From SAR202 cluster bacterium (GTDB lineage: Bacteria > Chloroflexota > Dehalococcoidia > Lucifugimonadales > UBA826), in assembly GCA_009392675.1 (NCBI GenBank), contig VFFY01000021.1, forward strand, positions 1 through 12,633: DNA of 12,633 nt, given 5' to 3'. Below the pieces are notes generated by a model. It did no database searches. It worked only from the letters and a program-made list of their open reading frames with translations, and was not told where the DNA came from. Position 1 is the first letter of the stretch; each line of letters opens with the position of its first letter. This document shows, in pieces, positions 7,300 to 12,633 of this stretch. The translations under genes were made by a program, and so were the position numbers.

Positions 7300-8596
7300 G
7301 TAATTCTGAAACCACTTCCCAAAAAGAAGGATAGGAGACACTGGCGTCTTCAGAATTTCCGATAGTGGTTTCTCCAGCGGCCAGTAAACCCGCGATTCCA
7401 TTGGTCATGGCGATCCTGTGATCTCCATGGGTTTCTACTTCAGCACCTGTAAGTGTATGAGTTCCTGTTATTCGCATTCCGCCCGAAGTTTCTTCTATCT
7501 GGGCACCTAATTTTTGTAAACTGTCAACAGTTGCTGAAATGCGGTCGGATTCTTTAACTCTTAATTCTTCTGCATTAGCTATTATCGTTGTACCTTTAGC
7601 GAAACAGGCGGCGAGAGCCAGTACAGGTAATTCATCAACAACCCGGGGTATTAGGTCTCCTGATATTTCAGTTGCTATTAAATCACTAGTCGATACTGTT
7701 ACATCCCCCGTCGGTTCACCACCTTCTAAGTGCTCATTTGCTATTGTTATATTCGCGTTCATGGATTCAAGTACTTCCAAGACCCCTGTGCGGGTAGGGT
7801 TCATACCCATTCCTGGGATCGTTATTTTTGAATCAGGGTGGCAGGCACCGGCAACTAACCAAAAAGCTGATCCACTGGTGTCGCTAGGCACTTTGACGTT
7901 AACAGAACTGAGTTCTTTGTTCCCTGTTTTAATCGTGAGGCCATTTATTTCCAAATCCCCACCCATAGAATTGAGCATCCTTTCCGTGTGATCCCGTGAC
8001 TCTGCAGGTTGATGTATGATGCTGGGGCTACTCGAGTATAAACCGGCAATTATGAGACATGATTTTAACTGCGCACTTGCTACCGGCATCGTAAATTCTA
8101 TTCCCTTTAAAGGACTACCTTTAAAAGAAAGTGGTGCTAGAGAGTCATCATCACGACCATTTATATAGGCACCCATTTGAGTTAGTGGTGTGGTTATTCT
8201 TTTCATTGGCCGATTCCTAAGAGAATCGTCTCCTGTTATTACGCTGAAGAAGTCTTGTCCTGCTAGCAAACCGGATATTAACCGCATAGTTGTTCCGCTG
8301 TTACCAGCATTTAAAACATCTGGTGGTTCAGCTAAACCGTGAAGTCCAGATCCGATTATCTCAAAGCATTCCTCGGCTCCCGAAATATTGCAATTGGTGT
8401 GCCTAGTTATGTTGGCCCCTAATCCTCTAAGGCAACCCAGCATGGAGGATCTGTCGTCACCGACACAAAAATTAGATACATGTGATACCCCTTTAGATAT
8501 GCTGTTTAATAAACTTGCCCGGTGTGATATCGATTTATCCCCAGGAGGTTTCACTATGCCGTGCAACCTAGCAGGGGATGTTATTTTGCTGATCAT
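7292..8596 (-). CDS. aroA: 3-phosphoshikimate 1-carboxyvinyltransferase (EPSP synthase)
   Basis: Joins shikimate-3-phosphate and phosphoenolpyruvate to make EPSP, the sixth step of the shikimate pathway, in the cytosol. The 434-residue length is normal. PGDKSISHR (18-26) is the substrate-binding N-terminal motif with the catalytic Lys. GNSGTTMRL (98-106) is the PEP/glyphosate-site loop. SLRNRPMKRI (125-134), RDHTERML (201-208), RVVDELPVLALAA (318-330, with the catalytic Asp), LRVKESDR (345-352) and HGDHRIAM (390-397) complete the signature. The loop resembles Bacillus-type enzymes more than the E. coli GNAGTAMRPL form: the position matching E. coli Pro101 is Leu106. The ATG is 8 nt downstream of the tyrA-like stop; the only purine-rich site (AGGAG, 15 nt upstream) lies in the end of that gene, so coupling is likely. 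Confidence 0.97.
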   Translation of the reverse strand: MISKITSPARLHGIVKPPGDKSISHRASLLNSISKGVSHVSNFCVGDDRSSMLGCLRGLGANITRHTNCNISGAEECFEIIGSGLHGLAEPPDVLNAGNSGTTMRLISGLLAGQDFFSVITGDDSLRNRPMKRITTPLTQMGAYINGRDDDSLAPLSFKGSPLKGIEFTMPVASAQLKSCLIIAGLYSSSPSIIHQPAESRDHTERMLNSMGGDLEINGLTIKTGNKELSSVNVKVPSDTSGSAFWLVAGACHPDSKITIPGMGMNPTRTGVLEVLESMNANITIANEHLEGGEPTGDVTVSTSDLIATEISGDLIPRVVDELPVLALAACFAKGTTIIANAEELRVKESDRISATVDSLQKLGAQIEETSGGMRITGTHTLTGAEVETHGDHRIAMTNGIAGLLAAGETTIGNSEDASVSYPSFWEVVSELHE

Positions 8597-8604
8597 GTTG
8601 CTTT

Positions 8605-9606
8605 CTATCTGCTCCTAGGATATCTCCATGCCTCTTTTTTATCTGCGTCACCCATTCTAGTCATCCTTCTCGCAAGTTTGTCCCCTAGGAAGGCAGAAGC
8701 CATAGACTCGGCTGCACTTGGCAGGTCCACCATATCTGAATTTTGGCCCACTACACCGGCTTCCCATCTGGCTCTTTGTTCCCATGCATGTATAAAAGAT
8801 TCTATGAAATTCTCGCTGTCTTCTTGCAATTCGGTCCTTAGTTTATGCAGAGAGAGGATCATTTGATCGACCCAATAAATCAATGGTTCGGACATTGTCA
8901 GTGAATCAGCCTCGGTATCTGTTGGATCGTTAGCACTTAGTGTGGACTGCATATCAAATAAACTTCCGGCACTTTTATGCATCTCTCTCCAAGATGCATT
9001 ACCAGAGGTGGCATTCATAAAAGCCGTCGAAATCAAATAAGGCAGATGATCCATAGCGGCAGAGTAACTATCATGTTCATCAACATCTAGGAAATAGGGT
9101 TTCGCCCCTATGGATTCTGCCAGTCCAACTACAGTTTTAGTAGCCTGGTCTTCTGCGGATTTTGATGGGATTACACAATAATTGACTCCGTCAAACAAAT
9201 GGGGTGAAGAATCTCCTACTCCCTTTGTTGGGGTTCTAATTATTGGTCGACCTCCCACATAAGATACCGAGTCTGGTAAAAATTCCTCAGCCCAGGCTGC
9301 GGACCTCTTTTTTGATGACCGCATATCTGTCACAATTGCACCATCGGATACTAATGATCCTATCGACTCAAAAAGATCCCTAGATTCATTTATTGGGTAA
9401 TCAAGAACAATAAGCTGCGCTCCATCAATAGCTTTTTTGAGATTACCTTCCATTGCATCAAATGCTCCGATTTTATCAATTTCAGACCCTGTTTTTCGGT
9501 CTAAACAGTGGCCTATTACCTCGGTGTTTTTGAGCCGGATATTTTTTAGAGCTAATCCAAGTGATGCTCCCAATTCACCCATGCCGACCACAGTGATACG
9601 TTCCAA
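8605..9606 (-). CDS. tyrA: prephenate/arogenate dehydrogenase-like protein (divergent TyrA)
   Basis: Expected to oxidatively decarboxylate prephenate (or arogenate) on the way to tyrosine. Residues 4-30 form the Rossmann start with VVGMGELG (6-13, GxGxxG), so NAD(P) binding looks intact. MRSSKK (95-100) and DHLPYL (186-191) match conserved family blocks. The position of the family GGHP motif reads GGRP (118-121), so the catalytic His appears to be Arg120. The usual FRDxTR substrate-binding segment is replaced by SLFDMQSTLSANDP (215-228), without the Arg. The start is TTG: no ATG precedes the Rossmann motif, and AAAGGGG (complement of 9614-9620) sits 7 nt upstream. It heads the tyrA-aroA-gmk cluster, which supports an aromatic amino acid role. 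It could be a specialised arogenate dehydrogenase or a diverged relative. The fold call is strong and the exact activity uncertain. Confidence 0.78.
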   Translation of the reverse strand: MERITVVGMGELGASLGLALKNIRLKNTEVIGHCLDRKTGSEIDKIGAFDAMEGNLKKAIDGAQLIVLDYPINESRDLFESIGSLVSDGAIVTDMRSSKKRSAAWAEEFLPDSVSYVGGRPIIRTPTKGVGDSSPHLFDGVNYCVIPSKSAEDQATKTVVGLAESIGAKPYFLDVDEHDSYSAAMDHLPYLISTAFMNATSGNASWREMHKSAGSLFDMQSTLSANDPTDTEADSLTMSEPLIYWVDQMILSLHKLRTELQEDSENFIESFIHAWEQRARWEAGVVGQNSDMVDLPSAAESMASAFLGDKLARRMTRMGDADKKEAWRYPRSR

Positions 9607-9613
9607 AGCTACA

Positions 9614-9620
9614 CCCCTTT
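9614..9620 (-). promoter_or_regulatory. ribosome binding site deciding the TTG start of tyrA
   Basis: Read on the minus strand, AAAGGGG is separated by 7 nt from the TTG at 9606. A GTG inside this stretch is followed at once by a stop codon, and the first in-frame ATG lies inside the GxGxxG motif, so TTG is the only sensible start. Confidence 0.6.
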
Positions 9621-9630
9621 GTGATGTCCA

Positions 9631-9652
9631 AGCTTCAATTCGTGTTGAAGCT
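9631..9652. promoter_or_regulatory. perfect 8-bp hairpin in the M50-tyrA intergenic region
   Basis: AGCTTCAA, six-base loop TTCGTG, then TTGAAGCT. On the plus strand it is followed by GGATTTTTATTT, resembling an intrinsic terminator, but no plus-strand gene precedes it. On the minus strand it has no T-run and would lie in the tyrA leader, about 25 nt before the start codon. It may mark the M50 mRNA 3' end, a leader structure, or a protein-binding dyad. Confidence 0.45.
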
Positions 9653-9722
9653 GGATTTTTATTTATGATTTATTAAAGGAATTAACATTTATGAAAATGA
9701 TACACGACGACGTCACCAGATA

Positions 9723-10385
9723 TTAAAAGATCCAGTTCAACAGTATTTTCACGGGTTTCCCTATTAGCGTTGATAAAATACTTACCCCGGGTACAGTCAT
9801 ATCAATAAGAAACAGGATTATTAGCGCAAATGGCCCAAATCTTTCAAGGCCTGAATACTGCATCGATAGGCCTCTGGGTAGTATACCTAGGATTACTTTG
9901 TAGCCATCCAACGGAGGTAGAGGGACAAGATTAAAAACAGCTAGAACTAAACTAATTTGTACAAAAGTGAACCCTAACTCTATCCATATATCACTCAATC
10001 CAAATTCTAATGCTAATTTTTTTAAACAGAAACCTATCAAGATAGCTGTCACTAAATTAGAGGCTGGTCCCGCAAAAGACACTATCGACATGCCTATTAA
10101 AGGAGGCACTTTTTTAATTCTGTATATGTCTACTGGCACCGGTTTGCCCCATCCAAATCCTACAAATAAAAATAGCAGTGAACCTAGTGGGTCAAGATGA
10201 CTTTTAGGATTTAGTGTCAATCGACCTAATGATTTGGCTGTTGTATCACCTAATTTATTCGAGGCCAATGCATGTGAAAATTCATGTATTGTGACCGCGA
10301 CTAAAATAGAGAGCAATAGTAGGCTCAAAGATAAGAGAGTGGAGAATGGATCTTTTAAAAATGAATCTAAGTATTGGAGGATCAT
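9723..10385 (-). CDS. site-2 protease family (M50) membrane metalloprotease
   Basis: A 220-residue polytopic membrane protease of the peptidase M50B/YwhC type, without PDZ or CBS domains. The zinc site HEFSH is at 34-38 within the first hydrophobic segment (about 15-40). LNPKSHLDPLG (58-68) and SFAGPASNL (103-111) are conserved features of the family. NLVPLPPLDG (152-161) gives the third metal ligand, Asp160, in a later hydrophobic segment. Two more hydrophobic stretches lie near the C-terminus. Family members cleave membrane-embedded substrates such as anti-sigma factors or leftover signal peptides; no candidate substrate gene is adjacent. The ATG has no clear Shine-Dalgarno and begins only 9 nt after the T-run of a strong intrinsic terminator, so its own promoter would have to lie in or near the end of the IscA-like gene. 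Confidence 0.92.
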   Translation of the reverse strand: MILQYLDSFLKDPFSTLLSLSLLLLSILVAVTIHEFSHALASNKLGDTTAKSLGRLTLNPKSHLDPLGSLLFLFVGFGWGKPVPVDIYRIKKVPPLIGMSIVSFAGPASNLVTAILIGFCLKKLALEFGLSDIWIELGFTFVQISLVLAVFNLVPLPPLDGYKVILGILPRGLSMQYSGLERFGPFALIILFLIDMTVPGVSILSTLIGKPVKILLNWIF

Positions 10386-10394
10386 TTCTTAAAT

Positions 10395-10424
10395 AAAAAA
10401 AGGGCGGTTTGGGCCGCCCCTTTT
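10395..10424 (-). terminator. intrinsic terminator after the IscA-like gene
   Basis: Minus-strand reading: a 6-bp stem GGGCGG/CCGCCC around the loop CCCAAA, followed by seven T (complement of 10395-10401). A-rich sequence on the 5' side could extend the stem with the T-run. It lies 16 to 45 nt past the IscA-like stop codon and 9 nt before the M50 start codon. On the plus strand the same stem is followed by four T only, and no plus-strand gene approaches it. Confidence 0.85.
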
Positions 10425-10439
10425 AAAATTTTCTAGATA

Positions 10440-10865
10440 TTAGTGGCCACCACAACCACAACCGCCTTCACCCCCACCCCCACCACAACCGCCACCGCCG
10501 CATCCGCCGCCGCCGCCACCGCAGTTGCAACCTCCTCCTGACCCGCATCCACCACCAGAATGTTCAATGTTGGGATTCGAGATTACAAACCCACTTCTCA
10601 TTAGACCATCCACATAATCGATTTCTGCTCCTTCTAACAAGGGTGCGCTTTCTCCATCAATAACAACCTTGATACCGAATGCCTCAATGACTATATCTTC
10701 ATCTTTTGGTTCAGACTCCACTCCAAGGACATGCTGGAATCCGCCACTAGGGCTAGGAGTAACCATAACTCTGAGCATTCCGTTTTCTTCACCTTGTTCT
10801 TTTAGAATCTCAGAAAGCTTATCGGCAGCTAACTCAGATACCTGTATTAGGCTTGTTGTTGCCAC
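10440..10865 (-). CDS. HesB/IscA-like (A-type carrier) protein with Gly/Cys-rich tail
   Basis: A 141-residue protein. Residues 6-100 match the HesB/IscA fold of A-type Fe-S carriers, with segments such as LRVMVTPSPSGGFQHVLGV (31-49) and GFVISNPNIE (92-101). In ordinary members a Cys in the GGGCSGF segment and a CGC pair after NPN bind the cluster. Here the first position reads PSPSGGF, so that Cys is missing, and the domain contains no Cys at all. The CGC end is replaced by a 40-residue tail (102-141) of mostly Gly with seven Cys (107, 113, 115, 122, 127, 136, 138) and a final His. The GTG start is clear: AAGGAG lies 8 nt upstream. A terminator follows, so it is probably monocistronic. It may carry Fe-S clusters or bind metal through the tail; its role is inferred only from the fold. 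Confidence 0.85.
   Translation of the reverse strand: MATTSLIQVSELAADKLSEILKEQGEENGMLRVMVTPSPSGGFQHVLGVESEPKDEDIVIEAFGIKVVIDGESAPLLEGAEIDYVDGLMRSGFVISNPNIEHSGGGCGSGGGCNCGGGGGGCGGGGCGGGGGEGGCGCGGH
10443..10562 (-). repeat. degenerate GGN/TGY codon repeat encoding the Gly/Cys tail
   Basis: About 120 nt of near-uninterrupted Gly codons with interspersed TGC/TGT codons, far richer in G+C than the surrounding DNA. It is a low-complexity tract likely to vary in length between relatives by slippage or unequal recombination, and alignment or assembly could misjudge its length. Confidence 0.7.
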
Positions 10866-10873
10866 TTTTACAA

Positions 10874-10879
10874 CTCCTT
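10874..10879 (-). promoter_or_regulatory. ribosome binding site fixing the GTG start of the IscA-like gene
   Basis: Minus-strand AAGGAG, 8 nt before the GTG at 10865. It is the best Shine-Dalgarno in this part of the window and settles the non-ATG start. Confidence 0.75.
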
Positions 10880-10911
10880 CACTTGCTCGTTAATTTAAGT
10901 CATGCCCTCTC

Positions 10912-10930
10912 ATAATTGAGAACAATTATA
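10912..10930 (-). promoter_or_regulatory. -10 box overlapped by a 7-4-7 dyad upstream of the IscA-like gene
   Basis: Minus-strand TATAAT (complement of 10925-10930) would start transcription near 10918, leaving about 53 nt of leader. ATAATTG (10912-10918), AGAA, CAATTAT (10923-10929) is a perfect inverted repeat covering most of the -10 box and the predicted start point, a position where a bound repressor would block initiation. No clear -35 hexamer is visible. The regulator cannot be named from sequence. Confidence 0.45.
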
Positions 10931-11109
10931 CAACCACGTTTGGTAAGGCTAGCATTTGGAATTGGTGCGGTCAAGAATAATCGGCAGGTCATAGAAAGGT
11001 TTAGGTAGCGTGGCTGACACTTAGTAATTTGGACACCTTTTAGAATTATATTTGGGTCCCACACGTGTTGTTTTATTTGTGGATTGAATGTACATTTGTA
11101 GGCCTGCCT
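10931..11109. other. intergenic stretch without a recognisable gene
   Basis: Between the IscA-like promoter and the 5S region I see no ribosome-site-supported reading frame, no tRNA shape and no 23S rRNA 3' end. A TTGACG at 11110-11115 could be a -35 element for the 5S gene, but no -10 hexamer sits at a canonical distance, so I do not call a 5S promoter. Confidence 0.5.
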
Positions 11110-11140
11110 TTGACGAGGCTTATTAATATGTTAATTGTCT

Positions 11141-11257
11141 CCTGGTGGTACAAGCGAGTATGACCCACCCGTTCCCATCCCGAACACGGAAGTGAAACTA
11201 CTCAGCACTGACGATACTGCGCTGGCAACGGCGTGGGAAAATAGGCCACTGCCAGGG
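11141..11257 (+). rRNA. rrf: 5S ribosomal RNA
   Basis: About 117 nt with the conserved core CCCATCCCGAACACGGAAGT (11173-11192) followed by GAAAC, and the later GTGGGAAAATAGG block. The ends pair: CCTGGTGGU at the 5' side with the CCACTGCCAGG region at the 3' side form helix I with two wobble pairs, and flanking TCT/GGG can extend it. The ends are placed by this helix and may be off by a few bases. No 16S or 23S gene precedes it within the window, so it stands apart from an rRNA operon on its left side; the next gene on its right is ribosomal protein S1. Confidence 0.93.
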
Positions 11258-11267
11258 GGTTTTTTTT
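11249..11267 (+). terminator. 5S 3' terminator (helix I plus eight T)
   Basis: The 3' strand of 5S helix I, ending in a run of G, is followed directly by eight T (11260-11267). A shorter alternative hairpin (CTGGCA at 11222-11227 with TGCCAG at 11250-11255) could also form. Either would act as an intrinsic terminator separating the 5S transcript from the S1 gene. Confidence 0.65.
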
Positions 11268-11353
11268 AAGCCTTGTGTTCGTTTTCTAATTAAAATCTTA
11301 CTCTTAAAATAAATGATAATTTTGTGTAATTAACCTCAATTTAAAATACCACC

Positions 11354-11383
11354 TTTACCTTCTGATGGTGTATTACATATAAT
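11354..11383 (+). promoter_or_regulatory. likely promoter of the ribosomal protein S1 gene
   Basis: TTTACC (11354-11359), an 18-nt spacer and a perfect TATAAT (11378-11383). The start point would be near 11390, giving a leader of about 38 nt that includes the GGAAG ribosome site (11417-11421). It follows the 5S terminator, so S1 probably has its own transcript. Confidence 0.5.
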
Positions 11384-11427
11384 TAGGTTGGCTGCACAAG
11401 CTAAATTATGACGAATGGAAGTAACGG

Positions 11428-12633
11428 ATGCCACCTGAAACTCAAGATAACTCTCCACAAGATATGCAACAACTGCTAGAAGCGATGGATTTTAAAATTT
11501 TGAGGAGGGGAGAGGTTATTGAAGGATCTGTGATGCGGGTGGACCCTGATGGAATTTTTCTTGACATTGGACACAAAGAAGAAGGATTTGTGCCGATGGG
11601 TGAAATGAAAAGCATCAGTAAAGAAGAAATAGTGAAGCTTAGTGAAGGCGATTCTATGATTGCTTTTGTGATGCGTCCAGATTCCAAAGATGGCCCTATA
11701 CTCTCAGTGGACCGAGCCAGAGGAGAGGAAGGTTGGCGAGATATTCAAAAATTAATGGATCAAGACGAAGCTGTAGAAGGTGTCATAGCGGGATTTAATA
11801 GGGGTGGGTGCATTTTGGAAGTCGCCAATGTTCAAGGGTTCGTCCCAATGTCTCAATTGATAACTATTTCAAGAGACCTTTTTAAGCAGGAATCCTCCGA
11901 GTCAGGTGGAGCAAGTGTTCCAGAAGATTCAGTTGGCAAAGATTTGATCGGTAAAACGCTAACAGTCAAGGTGCTTGAAGTTAATAGATCTCGAAACAGG
12001 GCTATTTTCTCAGAGAGATCGGCTTTGCAGAAGCAAAGAGATCAACAGAAGGCTGAGCTTATCGAAAAATTAGAAGAGGGTGAAGTTCGCAAAGGCATTG
12101 TAACGGGAATAAGTAATTTTGGCGCCTTTGTAGATTTGGGTGGTGCTGATGGACTTATTCACATCTCAGAGATGTCTTGGAGTATGGTTGGGTCTCCCGA
12201 GGATTTGGTAAAAGTGGGGGAAGAATTGGATGTATATGTCCTCAGGATAGACAGAGAGACAATGAAGATCGCTCTAAGCTTGCGTCGACTTCAACCAGAG
12301 CCTTGGGAAACCATATTTGAGAGATATCAGGTTGGCGATGTGGTGGATGCGACTGTGACCAAAATAGCCAATTTTGGAGCCTTTGCAAGGCTGGAGGATT
12401 CAATTGAAGGCCTGATTCACATAACAGAACTCAGTGATGCAGTAATAACGAATCCCAATGAGGTGGTCAGCGAGGGGCAAGAAATCAAGGTAAAGATCCT
12501 AAAAATTGAAATGGAAAGGAAAAGACTTGGATTAAGTCTTAAACAGACGTCAGAAACACTTCCTCCAGAAGGATACATTTCTGAGGCGCCAGTGGAGGAA
12601 CTCACGGTTCCAGAAGAAACTGAGACCGACGTT
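11428..12633 (+). CDS. rpsA: 30S ribosomal protein S1 (partial, 3' end outside window)
   Basis: The first 402 codons of an S1-family RNA-binding protein; the frame stays open to the window edge. Four S1 (OB-fold) repeats are visible: D1 about 28-95 (with EEGFVPMGEM), D2 about 112-197 (VQGFVPMSQL), D3 about 217-286 (GISNFGAFVDLGGADGLIHI) and D4 about 301-371 (KIANFGAFARL, then EGLIHITEL). D3 and D4 carry the best RNA-binding consensus. D1 and D2 are more divergent, as in ribosome-docking repeats of other S1 proteins. D2 holds an extra Ser/Glu/Gly-rich loop near 153-170. After D4 the sequence becomes acidic and Pro-rich (376-402), suggesting a tail. The ATG is backed by GGAAG 6 nt upstream. S1 brings mRNA to the 30S subunit; related RNA-binding proteins with S1 repeats cannot be fully excluded without the C-terminus. 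Confidence 0.9.
   Translation, partial: MPPETQDNSPQDMQQLLEAMDFKILRRGEVIEGSVMRVDPDGIFLDIGHKEEGFVPMGEMKSISKEEIVKLSEGDSMIAFVMRPDSKDGPILSVDRARGEEGWRDIQKLMDQDEAVEGVIAGFNRGGCILEVANVQGFVPMSQLITISRDLFKQESSESGGASVPEDSVGKDLIGKTLTVKVLEVNRSRNRAIFSERSALQKQRDQQKAELIEKLEEGEVRKGIVTGISNFGAFVDLGGADGLIHISEMSWSMVGSPEDLVKVGEELDVYVLRIDRETMKIALSLRRLQPEPWETIFERYQVGDVVDATVTKIANFGAFARLEDSIEGLIHITELSDAVITNPNEVVSEGQEIKVKILKIEMERKRLGLSLKQTSETLPPEGYISEAPVEELTVPEETETDV

Noticed and set aside
7300..7401. Upstream extension of guanylate kinase by 34 codons
   Set aside because: It lies wholly inside aroA in another frame, shows no kinase similarity, and the ATG at 7299 gives a normal-length enzyme with a coupled overlap.
7539..7991. 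Plus-strand open frame of 150 codons opposite aroA
   Set aside because: It is a shadow of the aroA coding strand: no recognisable domain, no ribosome site, and aroA is unambiguous.
10443..10562. CRISPR-like or tandem DNA repeat
   Set aside because: Periodicity comes from Gly codons in a coding frame; there are no spacers or fixed repeat units.
10931..11140. Possible tRNA or rRNA fragment before the 5S gene
   Set aside because: No cloverleaf, T-loop consensus or 23S 3'-end similarity was seen.
11408..11479. Short frame starting at ATG 11408 overlapping the S1 start
   Set aside because: 23 codons, no ribosome site of its own and no reason to expect a leader peptide; kept only as a remote possibility.
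1..12633. Defence island, prophage, transposon or other mobile system
   Set aside because: No transposase, integrase, phage, nuclease or toxin-antitoxin gene is present; the genes are metabolic or housekeeping.

Overview
This is a mostly housekeeping stretch of a bacterial chromosome with moderate to low GC. It holds ten complete protein genes, one 5S rRNA gene and the first 402 codons of a ribosomal protein S1 gene that runs off the right edge. Three things together suggest the phylum Chloroflexota, perhaps a marine SAR202/Dehalococcoidia-type lineage: an F420-type luciferase-like oxidoreductase of the MSMEG_2256-like family, a guanylate kinase with a GKDAV P-loop, and a tyrA-aroA-gmk cluster with an unlinked 5S gene. 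This is an inference from family memory; no search was run.

Left part (1-6656), accessory metabolism. An M20 amidohydrolase/peptidase (+) converges tail to tail, 4 nt apart, with an M1 metallo-aminopeptidase (-). Upstream of the aminopeptidase on the minus strand lie a crotonase-family enoyl-CoA hydratase and a nitroreductase-family flavoprotein, close enough for one transcript. The nitroreductase is divergent from an F420-dependent-type oxidoreductase (+), with a short intergenic region carrying promoter-like elements in both directions. The set looks like peptide/amide and organic acid turnover, but no substrate can be read from it.

Middle part (6664-9606), biosynthesis on the minus strand. 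The order is tyrA-like, then aroA, then gmk. aroA and gmk overlap by 8 nt and tyrA-aroA are 8 nt apart, so this is a compact, probably translationally coupled operon. It covers EPSP synthesis, a prephenate dehydrogenase-like step and GMP phosphorylation. The TyrA-like protein starts at TTG and lacks residues normally central to the family's active site.

Right part (9723-12633). On the minus strand a HesB/IscA-like protein, with no Cys in its domain and a Gly/Cys-rich tail, is followed by a strong intrinsic terminator and a site-2-protease-type M50 membrane metalloprotease. A dyad overlapping a TATAAT box lies upstream of the IscA-like gene. On the plus strand come a 5S rRNA gene with no 23S gene before it, a promoter, and the S1 gene.

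I found no convincing new multi-gene defence or mobile system, CRISPR array, IS element or tRNA. The best candidates for novelty are the tail-rich IscA-like protein with its apparent operator, the altered TyrA active site, and the terminator placed directly before the M50 gene.
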